64,000 nucleotides of DNA from Anaerolineae bacterium (lineage in GTDB: Bacteria > Chloroflexota > Anaerolineae > 4572-78 > J111): positions 45,795 to 109,794 of the forward strand of contig JAHDWA010000009.1 of NCBI GenBank assembly GCA_023382535.1, given 5' to 3'. The notes below the pieces were generated by a model that had not been told where the DNA came from, searched no databases, and worked only from the letters and a program-made list of their open reading frames with translations. The first letter of the stretch is position 1, and each line of letters opens with the position of its first letter. The position numbers and the translations under genes were made by a program. This document shows positions 25,698 to 33,263 of this stretch, one piece after another.

Positions 25698-26132
25698 TCA
25701 GCTTTGAGCGGCCCAGGTATTGCAGGTCCCTCGGGGGGCAATCGGGCCGCCGACAATCTCGCAGCCGCCGCAGGTCGCATTGGCTTCAGGCGGCTTGAAG
25801 AAACGGCAGTTAGCGCAGACCTTTTCCGGTTCGGGTGACTCATCTACATAATTGAGTGCTTTGCGGGTGGCGCTCTCCAGGGCAGACAGCTCAGCGGGCG
25901 CGGCACAAACCGTTGTGCCCGCTGCGGCCTTCTCCGGCGAGGTGCCGGACGCGCCGGTTTCGGTTCTCTGCGCCGCCTCTTCCCCGCTACAGGCGCTCAG
26001 CAGGACGGGCGTTATCAGCCCCGCCGCGCCGATAAAGACGGCTCGCTTGAGAAAGCTGCGCCGAGACGTCAGGCCCCTATTTTGTTCAGAGAGGCCGCTG
26101 TAGCGATCTTTTTCGTTTGAATAATGCATCAT
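25698..26132 (-). CDS. Tat-exported high-potential iron-sulfur protein (HiPIP)
   Basis: Periplasmic electron carrier with one [4Fe-4S] cluster. The N-terminus has a twin-arginine signal (TSRRSFLKR) and a hydrophobic core ending in a lipobox-like LLSAC, so it may be lipid-anchored. The C-terminal domain has the HiPIP cysteine pattern CANC, CGGC..., with a final RGTCNTW. Length (144 residues) is normal. HiPIPs carry electrons between a bc-type complex and an oxidase or reductase; no partner is adjacent. Confidence 0.88.
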   Translation of the reverse strand: MMHYSNEKDRYSGLSEQNRGLTSRRSFLKRAVFIGAAGLITPVLLSACSGEEAAQRTETGASGTSPEKAAAGTTVCAAPAELSALESATRKALNYVDESPEPEKVCANCRFFKPPEANATCGGCEIVGGPIAPRGTCNTWAAQS

Positions 26133-26151
26133 CGAACTCCTTTCAAATTCC

Positions 26152-26241
26152 CTACTCTCTTAAGCCCCCCTTCCTTCTGCCGACAAAAAACCCTAACGCG
26201 CCCACAATATGCAGGAATAAGGCGATTGAATAGTCAGTCAT
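26152..26241 (-). pseudogene. 29-codon remnant of a membrane protein N-terminus
   Basis: On the minus strand ATG at 26241 opens MTDYSIALFLHIVGALGFFV, then runs 9 further codons to TAG. The segment looks like the first helix of a small integral membrane protein (LHIVGALGFF resembles DUF2269-type starts), cut off before the rest. It could also be a real short membrane peptide. Confidence 0.35.
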
Positions 26242-26543
26242 AAGATTTACCCCCTCTACGTACTGTTGGATGATGGTTACAATAAATAGTCGTTTGAAGA
26301 AAGCCAATTGAACAAAATGTCCGACGAATTTCCCAAATTCGTTTTGGCTAGCTTAATCAGACCCATCGCAATTTGTGATCAAGATAGCTTTGAATTGTGA
26401 ACAAGGTGTGAAGATGCGATGGAGAGATTGCAGAGAGTGTCGCTTAAAGAAATAGGGAGTGACTATTCTTACCTTCTTTTTGCCTTTACGTTTTTACTTC
26501 TCAAAAGTTGCACCGGATAGACATAAATTGAACGAAAGGGTTG
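26242..26543. other. Gene-free stretch
   Basis: AT-rich intergenic DNA between the membrane-protein remnant and the methyltransferase 3' end. No RNA, repeat or promoter could be supported. Confidence 0.4.
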
Positions 26544-27227
26544 TCACTTTTCAAGCCAGATCTCCAAGCCGATCTGGTTCTCCAGGATTTTGCTTTTGCC
26601 AAATTTAGACTTGGCCGCTAACACTTCGAACTGCTTTTTAGTGTAGGCGCGTTTGATCAGCATAAACTTAAAAGTCCACTTGGTCATGAGGGTATTGACG
26701 CTGCTCAAGCCCATCTTGTCCACGTAATTATTGACCGTTTCCTCCGCAACGTCTCCCCGTAAATCGAGGATCAAAGCCTTGCCGCCGTCCTTCAAAACTC
26801 GATACATTTCATCCAGGGCCGTGATGGGTTCGGCAAAATTTTTAAAAGCAGACTTGCAGATGATGAAATCAAACGTTCCTTCAGCAAAAGGCATCTCGGC
26901 CGCATTGCCTTGACGAAAGTCTACCGCTACGCCTGCTTCCCTGGCTTTCATCCGGGCAATTTCAACAAACTTTTTACTGATATCCAGGCCCACGATTTTA
27001 TAAGGGCCGAGTTTGGCCAGTTCTATGGCCAAATATCCGGGGCCGGGGGCAACTTCGAGAATCGTGCTTCCGTCCGGTACTTGCCCGGCAATCAATTTGG
27101 CGTTGCTCCTGAATTCCTCCATATCTTTTTGGGTAATTTTGGCGTACCAGGTGGCAATAAAGCCGTCCATCCCCAGACCTTTGTGGGCTTTCGGACCCTT
27201 CATCGTAGACATCTTAGAGCCGGTCAT
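26544..27227 (-). CDS. Class I SAM-dependent methyltransferase
   Basis: Rossmann-fold methyltransferase of 227 residues. Motif I is ILEVAPGPGYLAIELAKLG (about residues 57-75), the acidic SAM-ribose residue follows in IVGLDIS, and motif III is in GGKALILDL. Family members (Ubie/small-molecule type) methylate many metabolites; the substrate is not deducible. No convincing Shine-Dalgarno marks the first ATG; Met6, Met9 or Met20 are alternatives. It is flanked by a MITE-like element. Confidence 0.82.
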   Translation of the reverse strand: MTGSKMSTMKGPKAHKGLGMDGFIATWYAKITQKDMEEFRSNAKLIAGQVPDGSTILEVAPGPGYLAIELAKLGPYKIVGLDISKKFVEIARMKAREAGVAVDFRQGNAAEMPFAEGTFDFIICKSAFKNFAEPITALDEMYRVLKDGGKALILDLRGDVAEETVNNYVDKMGLSSVNTLMTKWTFKFMLIKRAYTKKQFEVLAAKSKFGKSKILENQIGLEIWLEK

Positions 27228-27239
27228 CTTATAATCTTC

Positions 27240-27422
27240 GAAAGCGTTCGGAAACTATTTCATTGACCTGGCCCGCCCCGGCATGAATGCCAGGGCTATG
27301 GAACAGCGCCGGGTCAACCCGGCTTTAGCCCGATTAATCGGGCGCTGTGGGATAGTCCGGCGACTTTATCGCCGGACGAGCGCCGGTGGCAAGGGCGCCG
27401 CTGCGGGTTTCCGAACGCTCTC
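27240..27422. mobile_element. MITE-like element with terminal inverted repeats (copy A)
   Basis: A 183-bp non-coding unit. It begins GAAAGCGTTCGGAAAC (27240-27255) and ends with its near-perfect reverse complement (27407-27422, 15 of 16). The inside holds several nested palindromes (GCCGGGTTGACCCGGC; CCCGATTAATCGGG; GTCCGGCGACTTTATCGCCGGAC split here for length as stem GTCCGGCGA/TCGCCGGAC). About 150 bp recurs in inverted orientation at 32648-32800. Confidence 0.65.
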
Positions 27423-27518
27423 TCTTCCTTTCTCTATATCCGAATTTCGGCAAAGCTTCGCCAGACCACAGGTTTTGTGGATTTCAGCATGGTTTCTCCT
27501 GTTGTCAGCGAATGAGAA

Positions 27519-28361
27519 TTATTTGTAGGTGACGCTCAGCGAACTGGCCTCGCCGCTAAAGACGATGCTGTAACGATCGGGCGCGGTGTCGAAGTCAGGA
27601 GTTTGCCAGGCGGACTTGCTGGCGAATTTGCGTCCGGCAATATCAGCAGCATTGGTGTTGCCCAGGACCTCTACCCGCAAAGGACACTGCGCCGGGCAGT
27701 TAACCTCGAGTGAGCTGGCGATAGCGTCGTAATGAATGGGCACGTCCCCCTTCGGCCGATCAAGGCTGAGGGTGATGCTGTTCATGCTGCCATTGCCCTC
27801 CAGCCCGGCGAGCCGCACCCCGTGCAGGTTAACCGTGAGGTTGGACATGTGACTGCGCAGTTCCAACTGCCAGGGTATGGCCGTATTAAGCGTGAACTCG
27901 GCGCGGGGATGATCGCCCTGCTGCTGGCGCAGCCATTCGCGCAGCGCGCCCAATGAAAAGTAATTGAAGCGGGCCGTGACCGTGCTCCCGTCAACCCAGA
28001 CGCTGGGCAGGCTGCGCGTGTAATGGGCCTGAAAGAGGTCAGCGCCCAGGGCCGCGCTGTTGATGTTGAAATAGGCGGCCAGGGTGTCCAAAATCAGCGT
28101 GCCGCGCCTGGCCTGGCCCAACGGGGCCGACGCCGCATGCCCTTCGCTTGGGCGGCGAGATTCGCCGCGCTCTGAGATGGGTTCAGCCGGACCACTCAGG
28201 CCGGGGCCGGCGTCCGCCTCAAACCCGGGCAGGCCGCTCAACAACCGCTCGGCTTCCTCCGGGCTGAGTTCACCGCGGCGCACTTTGATTAACAGATCCA
28301 TCAATTCCTCGTCGCTTAACGGCTTGCCGCTGGCTGAGATAGAATCCATAGTATTGCTCAT
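27519..28361 (-). CDS. Beta-rich protein with SHOCT-like N-terminal motif (DUF4097/toast-rack-like), paralogue 1
   Basis: Protein of 280 residues. The N-terminal helical hairpin (LMDLLIKVRRGELSPEEAER) is followed by a Pro/Gly linker. A beta-strand-rich domain with alternating hydrophobic residues comes next. The gene upstream (28528) encodes a paralogue, and the DUF2089 gene upstream of that ends with a similar hairpin. A GGAG lies 7 nt before the ATG. The function is not known; similar beta domains are found in adhesin-like or membrane-stress proteins. No signal peptide is visible, so a cytoplasmic location is likely. Confidence 0.7.
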   Translation of the reverse strand: MSNTMDSISASGKPLSDEELMDLLIKVRRGELSPEEAERLLSGLPGFEADAGPGLSGPAEPISERGESRRPSEGHAASAPLGQARRGTLILDTLAAYFNINSAALGADLFQAHYTRSLPSVWVDGSTVTARFNYFSLGALREWLRQQQGDHPRAEFTLNTAIPWQLELRSHMSNLTVNLHGVRLAGLEGNGSMNSITLSLDRPKGDVPIHYDAIASSLEVNCPAQCPLRVEVLGNTNAADIAGRKFASKSAWQTPDFDTAPDRYSIVFSGEASSLSVTYK

Positions 28362-28376
28362 GGTTGGCTCCTTTGA

Positions 28377-28469
28377 AAATAGCCCTCACCCCCACCCCTC
28401 GCTCTACCCTCCCTACGGTCGTCCCACTGGGAGAGGGGAGTCGCGCCAGCGACGGGGTGAGGGCTATTT
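28377..28469. repeat. REP-like inverted repeat between paralogues
   Basis: AAATAGCCCTCACCCC (28377-28392) pairs with GGGGTGAGGGCTATTT (28454-28469), with further pairing inside. This CCCTCACCC-type repeat is a common dispersed GC-rich element. Confidence 0.65.
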
Positions 28470-28527
28470 CGTCGCTGGTAGTGAAGCCAGGGCTTCGCGA
28501 ACATTCCTCTGAAAATAACTTAAATGA

Positions 28528-29325
28528 TTACAAAGCGTCCACCTTGAAATTATTAGTGCCGCCGTGGACGTTGATGATGTAACGATAAGGCGTTGTTTTG
28601 ATGTTGGCTGTCTCTAAGGTCATCATGCTCCCAACAGCGCCGAGTTTCTGATTATCCAGGCCCAGGCCTGTCGCCCCCCCGTGTACGGTCAACTGCACCG
28701 CGACAGAGGCCGGGCGCAGGACGATCAGATTGTGGACGCCGCCGTGGCAATCGAGCCTCACCGTATCGGTCGGTTCACCCAGGATTAGCTTAACATCACT
28801 AACACCGTTGTGAAGGGTGAGCTTGCGCAGTCTGATCGAGCGTAAATCCAGGCATGATTGGGCGATGCCGCTGTGGACCTCAAGCTGCCAGGGAATGTCA
28901 GCATTCAGGCTCATCTCGCTCTGAGGCGGGTTGAAGCCGTAACGCAGCCAGTTCAACAGCCCAAAGCCGAAATCCCGGTAACGCACCGTCACCGTGCCAC
29001 CGTTGACCCGGACTACCGGTACGTGGCGTTCAAAATGAGCGGTGTAGAGGTACCCGGCTGGAGATTCGCCGCGCAGGTGTAAGCCCGCCGCACCGCGCTC
29101 GAAGACCAGTTTGCCGTTGGCGGTTTTGCCCAGCGGCGCGGAAAAGGTTTGACTGGCCGGTCCGGTATCACTTGGCCCTGGTTCCTCGCGCCCAGGGGAA
29201 GCGGTACCCAGCAGCCTCTCGGCCTGTTCCACGCTCAGCTCACCAGACTGCACCTGGCGCAGAATAGCCAGCATTTCTTCATCCGTCAGCGAGGCGACCT
29301 GCGGGGTATCCATTGGATCGGTCAT
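28528..29325 (-). CDS. Beta-rich protein with SHOCT-like N-terminal motif, paralogue 2
   Basis: Protein of 265 residues. The hairpin ILRQVQSGELSVEQAERLL is at residues 20-38, followed by a linker and a beta-rich domain that can be aligned along its length with paralogue 1 (HFERHVPVVRVNGGTVTVRY matches HYTRSLPSVWVDGSTVTARF). A GGAGAC lies close before the ATG, so this start is preferred. The three genes 27519-29757 likely form one operon led by the DUF2089 regulator. Confidence 0.7.
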   Translation of the reverse strand: MTDPMDTPQVASLTDEEMLAILRQVQSGELSVEQAERLLGTASPGREEPGPSDTGPASQTFSAPLGKTANGKLVFERGAAGLHLRGESPAGYLYTAHFERHVPVVRVNGGTVTVRYRDFGFGLLNWLRYGFNPPQSEMSLNADIPWQLEVHSGIAQSCLDLRSIRLRKLTLHNGVSDVKLILGEPTDTVRLDCHGGVHNLIVLRPASVAVQLTVHGGATGLGLDNQKLGAVGSMMTLETANIKTTPYRYIINVHGGTNNFKVDAL

Positions 29326-29343
29326 AGCGTGTCTCCTTGGAAA

Positions 29344-29757
29344 TTACGTGATGCTCCGCAGCAGCTTCATTGCCTCTTCGGGTGAAAGCCTGCCGGCGGC
29401 CAGGTCGTCCAGTATTTGTTTGCGGGTAGGCGGCGCAGGAACGGGATCCGGGGGTGCTGAAATTTCGGTTTCAACCTGCGGCTCTCCCCCCAGCGCCGTA
29501 ATCACTTCGTTCAGGCGGTTGCGCACCGTGGGGTACGAGACGCCCAGCTCGGCCTCCAGCCGGTTCAATTTGCCCTCGCAGCGCACAAAGGCCAGCACAA
29601 AGTCGAGCTGCGCCCGGCTCAACCGGGTCAGCGGGTGGGCCGCCTCAGGCAGGGTAAACTGGCCGTCGAAGGTAGTTCCACACGAGGTACAGGTGTACTG
29701 CTTGACGGTGGTGATGGTCGTGCTGCAAAAGGGGCAGCGTTCTGGCAATTGGATCAT
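29344..29757 (-). CDS. DUF2089-family zinc-ribbon/helix-turn-helix protein
   Basis: Protein of 137 residues. An N-terminal zinc ribbon (CPFC...CTSC) precedes a winged-HTH-like segment (LNRLEAELGVSYPTVRNRL), and the C-terminus has the hairpin LDDLAAGRLSPEEAMKLL. This is the DUF2089 layout, found next to DUF4097-type genes in many bacteria. It probably acts as a DNA-binding regulator whose hairpin contacts the matching hairpins of the two downstream proteins (inference). The upstream region is AT-rich and divergent from a TetR gene. Confidence 0.85.
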   Translation of the reverse strand: MIQLPERCPFCSTTITTVKQYTCTSCGTTFDGQFTLPEAAHPLTRLSRAQLDFVLAFVRCEGKLNRLEAELGVSYPTVRNRLNEVITALGGEPQVETEISAPPDPVPAPPTRKQILDDLAAGRLSPEEAMKLLRSIT

Positions 29758-29889
29758 AAAATGGCTCGCTTAGTTGATTTTGAGATATATGTCGCATATA
29801 ATGAACTTATGAGATAATTATAAAACAAATAGCAATAATTTCAATCATCAAATTAACAAAATTGATGTTTAAGCGACAAATATAAAAAA
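29758..29889. promoter_or_regulatory. Divergent AT-rich promoter region with inverted repeat
   Basis: Very AT-rich. TGTCGC near 29790 is mirrored by GCGACA near 29872, and could be an operator for the TetR protein. Individual promoter boxes were not resolved. Confidence 0.4.
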
Positions 29890-30459
29890 ATGTCTCAAAA
29901 CAAGGTTGAAAATCAAGATTTACGGATTGTCCGTACCCGTAAAATGCTCCGTGAGGCCATGATTACGCTGGCTATTCAAAAAGGCTTTAGCTCGGTTACG
30001 GTCAATGATATTGTTGGACTGGCCATGGTTAACCGGGCGACCTTCTATCGTCACTACCAGGACAAGTATGACCTGGTGGAAAGCTACCTGGACGAGCTGT
30101 ACACCGAATTGAACGCGGCGCCGGCGTTCATACCCGGCCCAGGAGAGCCGAATCCCCGCCTGGTGAAGCTGTTTGAGCACATCCGCGACAATGCTCCTTT
30201 TTACCGGGCGATGCTGGGGCCGCGGGGTTACAGCGGTTTTGCAGACCGCATTCGCCGGCTGACCGAAGCCACGCTGGCGGCGCGCTGGGAGACTCTGGAA
30301 GGGCGCACCCGGATACCCGCCCCGATGCTGCTAAGCTATCTCTCCCACGCCAGTTATGGGGCGCTGGTCTGGTGGCTGGAGGAAGGATTGAACCACTCAC
30401 CGGAACAAATGGCCCGCTGGCTGCACCAACTCACGCTGGCCGCGTTTCAGAGCGGCTAA
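29890..30459 (+). CDS. TetR-family transcriptional regulator
   Basis: Protein of 189 residues. The TetR helix-turn-helix is VTVNDIVGLAMVNRATFYRH (about residues 37-56). The C-terminal half resembles TetR_C proteins (PFYRAMLGPRGYSGF). It is divergent from the DUF2089 operon, which is the likely target besides itself. The ligand is unknown. Confidence 0.88.
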   Translation: MSQNKVENQDLRIVRTRKMLREAMITLAIQKGFSSVTVNDIVGLAMVNRATFYRHYQDKYDLVESYLDELYTELNAAPAFIPGPGEPNPRLVKLFEHIRDNAPFYRAMLGPRGYSGFADRIRRLTEATLAARWETLEGRTRIPAPMLLSYLSHASYGALVWWLEEGLNHSPEQMARWLHQLTLAAFQSG

Positions 30460-30566
30460 AGCCACGCTTCACGCCAACAGGCAAAATTAGCGTTATTGGA
30501 TTAATTGGGGTATATATTCTTGTCCTTGGCCCCGGGAGGGTTCAGGAACTTTAGGGCAAGGCGCTA

Positions 30567-30603
30567 AGGTCTTCTGTCACGTTTTTTCAGTGACTTTTGC
30601 CAC
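30567..30603. promoter_or_regulatory. Tandem operators upstream of ftsH
   Basis: Proximal site GTGACT-tt-TGCCAC (30590-30603) matches 10 of 12 arm positions of the GTGACA-NN-TGTCAC motif. A distal site ending in a full TGTCAC lies at 30567-30580. Centres are 23 bp apart. A possible -10 (TATTTT or TATACA, 30627-30637) would put the proximal site near -42 to -47. Confidence 0.5.
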
Positions 30604-30715
30604 TTACAAAAGGGTAAAGTTTGTTGTATTTTATACAAAACCTGATTACCGGCCTTAAAAGTGGCCCAGCCGCTGAATTTAATCATTGTTAGCACCCTGA
30701 TGGAGAGCCTTTCTT

Positions 30716-32578
30716 ATGTTATCTCGCAACCCTCGCCAGCCTAAAAAACAGCAAATTTTTACGCTTCAACATGGGTTAGCCGCCCTAACCTTTATTTTGG
30801 GCGTGGCTACGATTGTGGCCTGGATGTATGCGCCGCAAACCATTTCAATCCCGCAGATGGCCCACGCGGTTGAGGCCGGCGAGGTTAAATCTCTGGTGGT
30901 GCAGGGTGACCTGCTCATTGGCACCACCGCCAACGGCGACCAGGTTCGGGCGCTTAAGGAGCGCGGCATCAGCGCCATTGATACCCTCCAATTTTTTAGT
31001 GTCTCCACCGGAACTCTCCGCGCCTTACCCCTGCTGATCGAAGAATCCCAATCCGCCGGCTTTGACGCTCACCAAATATTGCTGACTTTAACGATGTTAG
31101 CCTTTGTCGGCTACCTGCTGGTTCGCTATCCGCGCTGGTTTCAAGATAACGGCTGGGGCCTTCCGTTTTTCAACACCCGGCGCAGCAAGCCCCTCTTTCT
31201 CTCCGGTTCGCCCGGCGGTAAAGACGATAAAGCCAGGGCGCCGCGAGTGACCTTCCAGGATGTCGCCGGGACAGACCAGGCCAAGCTGGAGCTGCAGGAG
31301 ATTATCGAGTTCCTGAAAGAGCCGTCTAAATTTGCCAAGCTCGGCGCCCGCATTCCCAAGGGCGTGCTGATGGCCGGCCCGCCCGGTACGGGGAAAACGC
31401 TGCTGGCCAAGGCCGTGGCCGGCGAGGCAGGTGTGCCCTTCTTCAGCATCTCCGGCTCCGAATTTGTCGAGATGTATGTCGGGGTGGGGGCCGCCCGGGT
31501 GCGGGACCTGTTTAAGCAGGCCCGGAAACATTCCCCGGCAGTGGTCTTTGTGGACGAGATTGACGCCGTCGGCCGGCAGCGCGGCGCCAGCAACGGCCAC
31601 GGCAACGATGAACGGGAGCAGACCCTCAATCAAATCCTGGTCGAAATGGACGGTTTCACCACCGATACCAGCGTCATTGTCATGGCCTCGACCAACCGCC
31701 CCGATATTTTGGACCCGGCCCTGCTCCGCCCTGGCCGTTTCGACCGCAAGGTCTTTCTGGATCGCCCCGACGTGCAGAGCCGCGAAGCGATTTTAGCGGT
31801 TCATTTACGCGGCAAGCCGCTCGACCCGGCGATCTCGATTGCCGAGGTGGCCCGGCTCACGCCCGGTTTTGTCGGCGCTGACCTGGAAAACCTGGTCAAC
31901 GAAGCGGCCATCCTGGCGGCCCGGCGCGGGCTGGCGGTGATTGGCCGGGCCGAATTCCAGGATGCCATGGAACGGATTGTGGCCGGGCCGGAACGTCAGA
32001 ACAAAATTTTGAGCAAGCTGGAACGGGATGTCGTGGCCTACCACGAAGCCGGCCACGCGGTGGTGATGCACAACCTGGAGCACTGCGACCCGGTCCATAA
32101 AGTCAGCATTGTTTCGCGGGGGATGGCCCTGGGCTATACCATGCCCCTGCCCGAAGGCGACAAGTACCTCCGCCGCCGCGAAGCCTTCGAGGATGAAATT
32201 GTCGGGCTGCTGGGCGGGCGGGCCGCCGAGGAGATTATTTTCAACCAGGTGACGACCGGCGCCTCCAACGATCTGGAGCGGGCGACCCGGCTGGCTCGGG
32301 CGATGGTCACCCGCTACGGCTTCAGCCAAACGCTGGGCCTGCGCACCTTTGGCGAAGAGCAGGGCAATGCCTACCTGGGCAGCCTGGGCGAAGCCCGTGA
32401 CTACAGCGAAGAGAAAGCGCGGGCCATTGACCAGGAGATTGACCAGATTCTCTCCACGGCCTACCAGCGGGCCAAGACTCTCCTGGCCGAACACCGCTCT
32501 CAATTGGACGGCCTGGCGGTGGCCCTGTTGGAAGTAGAAACGATTGAACGGCCCGCTTTTGAAGCTTTGATGGCTTAA
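30716..32578 (+). CDS. ftsH: ATP-dependent zinc metalloprotease FtsH
   Basis: Membrane-anchored AAA+ protease that extracts and degrades membrane and regulatory proteins. Two N-terminal helices (about 20-38 and 122-139) bracket a small exposed domain. The AAA module has Walker A GPPGTGKT (221-228), Walker B region VVFVDEID and arginine fingers in [11 protein letters not shown]. The M41 zinc site is HEAGH (443-447). Length (620 residues) is normal. A strong terminator follows. The upstream tandem operator suggests shared control with clpS-clpA-adjacent and redox genes. Confidence 0.97.
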   Translation: MLSRNPRQPKKQQIFTLQHGLAALTFILGVATIVAWMYAPQTISIPQMAHAVEAGEVKSLVVQGDLLIGTTANGDQVRALKERGISAIDTLQFFSVSTGTLRALPLLIEESQSAGFDAHQILLTLTMLAFVGYLLVRYPRWFQDNGWGLPFFNTRRSKPLFLSGSPGGKDDKARAPRVTFQDVAGTDQAKLELQEIIEFLKEPSKFAKLGARIPKGVLMAGPPGTGKTLLAKAVAGEAGVPFFSISGSEFVEMYVGVGAARVRDLFKQARKHSPAVVFVDEIDAVGRQRGASNGHGNDEREQTLNQILVEMDGFTTDTSVIVMASTNRPDILDPALLRPGRFDRKVFLDRPDVQSREAILAVHLRGKPLDPAISIAEVARLTPGFVGADLENLVNEAAILAARRGLAVIGRAEFQDAMERIVAGPERQNKILSKLERDVVAYHEAGHAVVMHNLEHCDPVHKVSIVSRGMALGYTMPLPEGDKYLRRREAFEDEIVGLLGGRAAEEIIFNQVTTGASNDLERATRLARAMVTRYGFSQTLGLRTFGEEQGNAYLGSLGEARDYSEEKARAIDQEIDQILSTAYQRAKTLLAEHRSQLDGLAVALLEVETIERPAFEALMA

Positions 32579-32602
32579 GCCGTCACCCCTTTTCAACTTC
32601 AG

Positions 32603-32638
32603 AGAACGCAGAGGTTTTAATCCTCTGCGTTCTTTTTA
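32603..32638 (+). terminator. Intrinsic terminator of ftsH
   Basis: A 12-bp perfect stem (32603-32614 with 32622-32633), a 7-nt loop and a following TTTTTATTTTAT run. Confidence 0.9.
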
Positions 32639-32647
32639 TTTTATAAA

Positions 32648-32800
32648 GAAAGCGTTCGGAAACCCCAGCGGCAACCTTGCCCCCGGCGTTCGTCCGGCGA
32701 TAAAGTCACCGGACTATCCAACAGCGCCCAATTAATTGGGCTAAAGCCGGGTTGACCCGGCGCTGTTCCATAGCCCTGGCCTTCATGCCGGGGCGGACCT
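32648..32800. repeat. Inverted partial copy of the MITE-like element (copy B)
   Basis: It starts with the same GAAAGCGTTCGGAAAC (32648-32663) and is the reverse complement of most of 27260-27422, with scattered mismatches. The second terminal repeat is missing. It lies between the ftsH terminator and the giant gene leader. Confidence 0.65.
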
Positions 32801-32828
32801 CCCAACGATGGAACTCTCTTGACACCCT

Positions 32829-32869
32829 TTTCACAATCCTAACCAATTTCACATAAATTTCACATAAAT
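32829..32869. promoter_or_regulatory. Direct repeats TTTCACATAAA upstream of the giant gene
   Basis: TTTCACATAAA occurs twice in direct 11-bp register (32847-32857, 32858-32868), followed by TTTCC. A related TTTCACAATCC is at 32829-32839. Direct repeats in 11-bp phase are typical of OmpR/PhoB-family sites. A -10-like TATGAT follows at 32887-32892. Confidence 0.5.
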
Positions 32870-32892
32870 TTCCAAGTTAAAGCCCTTATGAT

Positions 32893-33263
32893 GGTAGGGT
32901 AAACAAAGTTTAGATAACTGTTCTGTTGCCCCTGGCTTTCAGGGCTAACAGACCCCTGCCTTTCTCTATGTCTGTCTACTGCTACCTGCTATCTGATGAC
33001 TACTACCGGCGTTGTCTTGGGGGTTAACAGCTTAGCCAGTGAGTCGGACATAAGAAAGCTTTTTCACTGCTGAAAGGGCTTGACTATGCCACTATTTGTC
33101 TGCATTCCATCCAGACGACTCATCCGTTGGGGGATCGAGCATCTTCTGACACGTATCTTGACGGGCGCCGCCCGCCTGCTTCACGCAGGCCGGGTTGTGC
33201 CCGTTTTTTGTTTGGCCAAGGGGGCGCTAGCCGCACCTGCTTTACTATCCAGGAGAGGGACAC
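32893..33263 (+). promoter_or_regulatory. Long leader RNA of the giant DUF11 gene
   Basis: About 370 nt between a putative promoter and the giant gene. It can form stem-loops (for example CTGTT...AACAG around 32928-32959) and ends in an intrinsic-terminator-like hairpin (33161-33204). A short frame (TTG 33080 or ATG 33086 to 33274) spans the hairpin and overlaps the giant gene start; it has no convincing ribosome site. No known riboswitch class was recognised. Confidence 0.45.
33161..33209 (+). terminator. Terminator-like hairpin in the giant gene leader
   Basis: Outer pairing ACGGGC/GCCCGT (33161-33166, 33199-33204), with inner pairing CCCG-CCTGC/GCAGG-CGGG (33171-33194). A TTTTTT run follows immediately. 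It lies 55 bp before the giant gene ATG, so premature termination or attenuation is possible. Confidence 0.6.
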
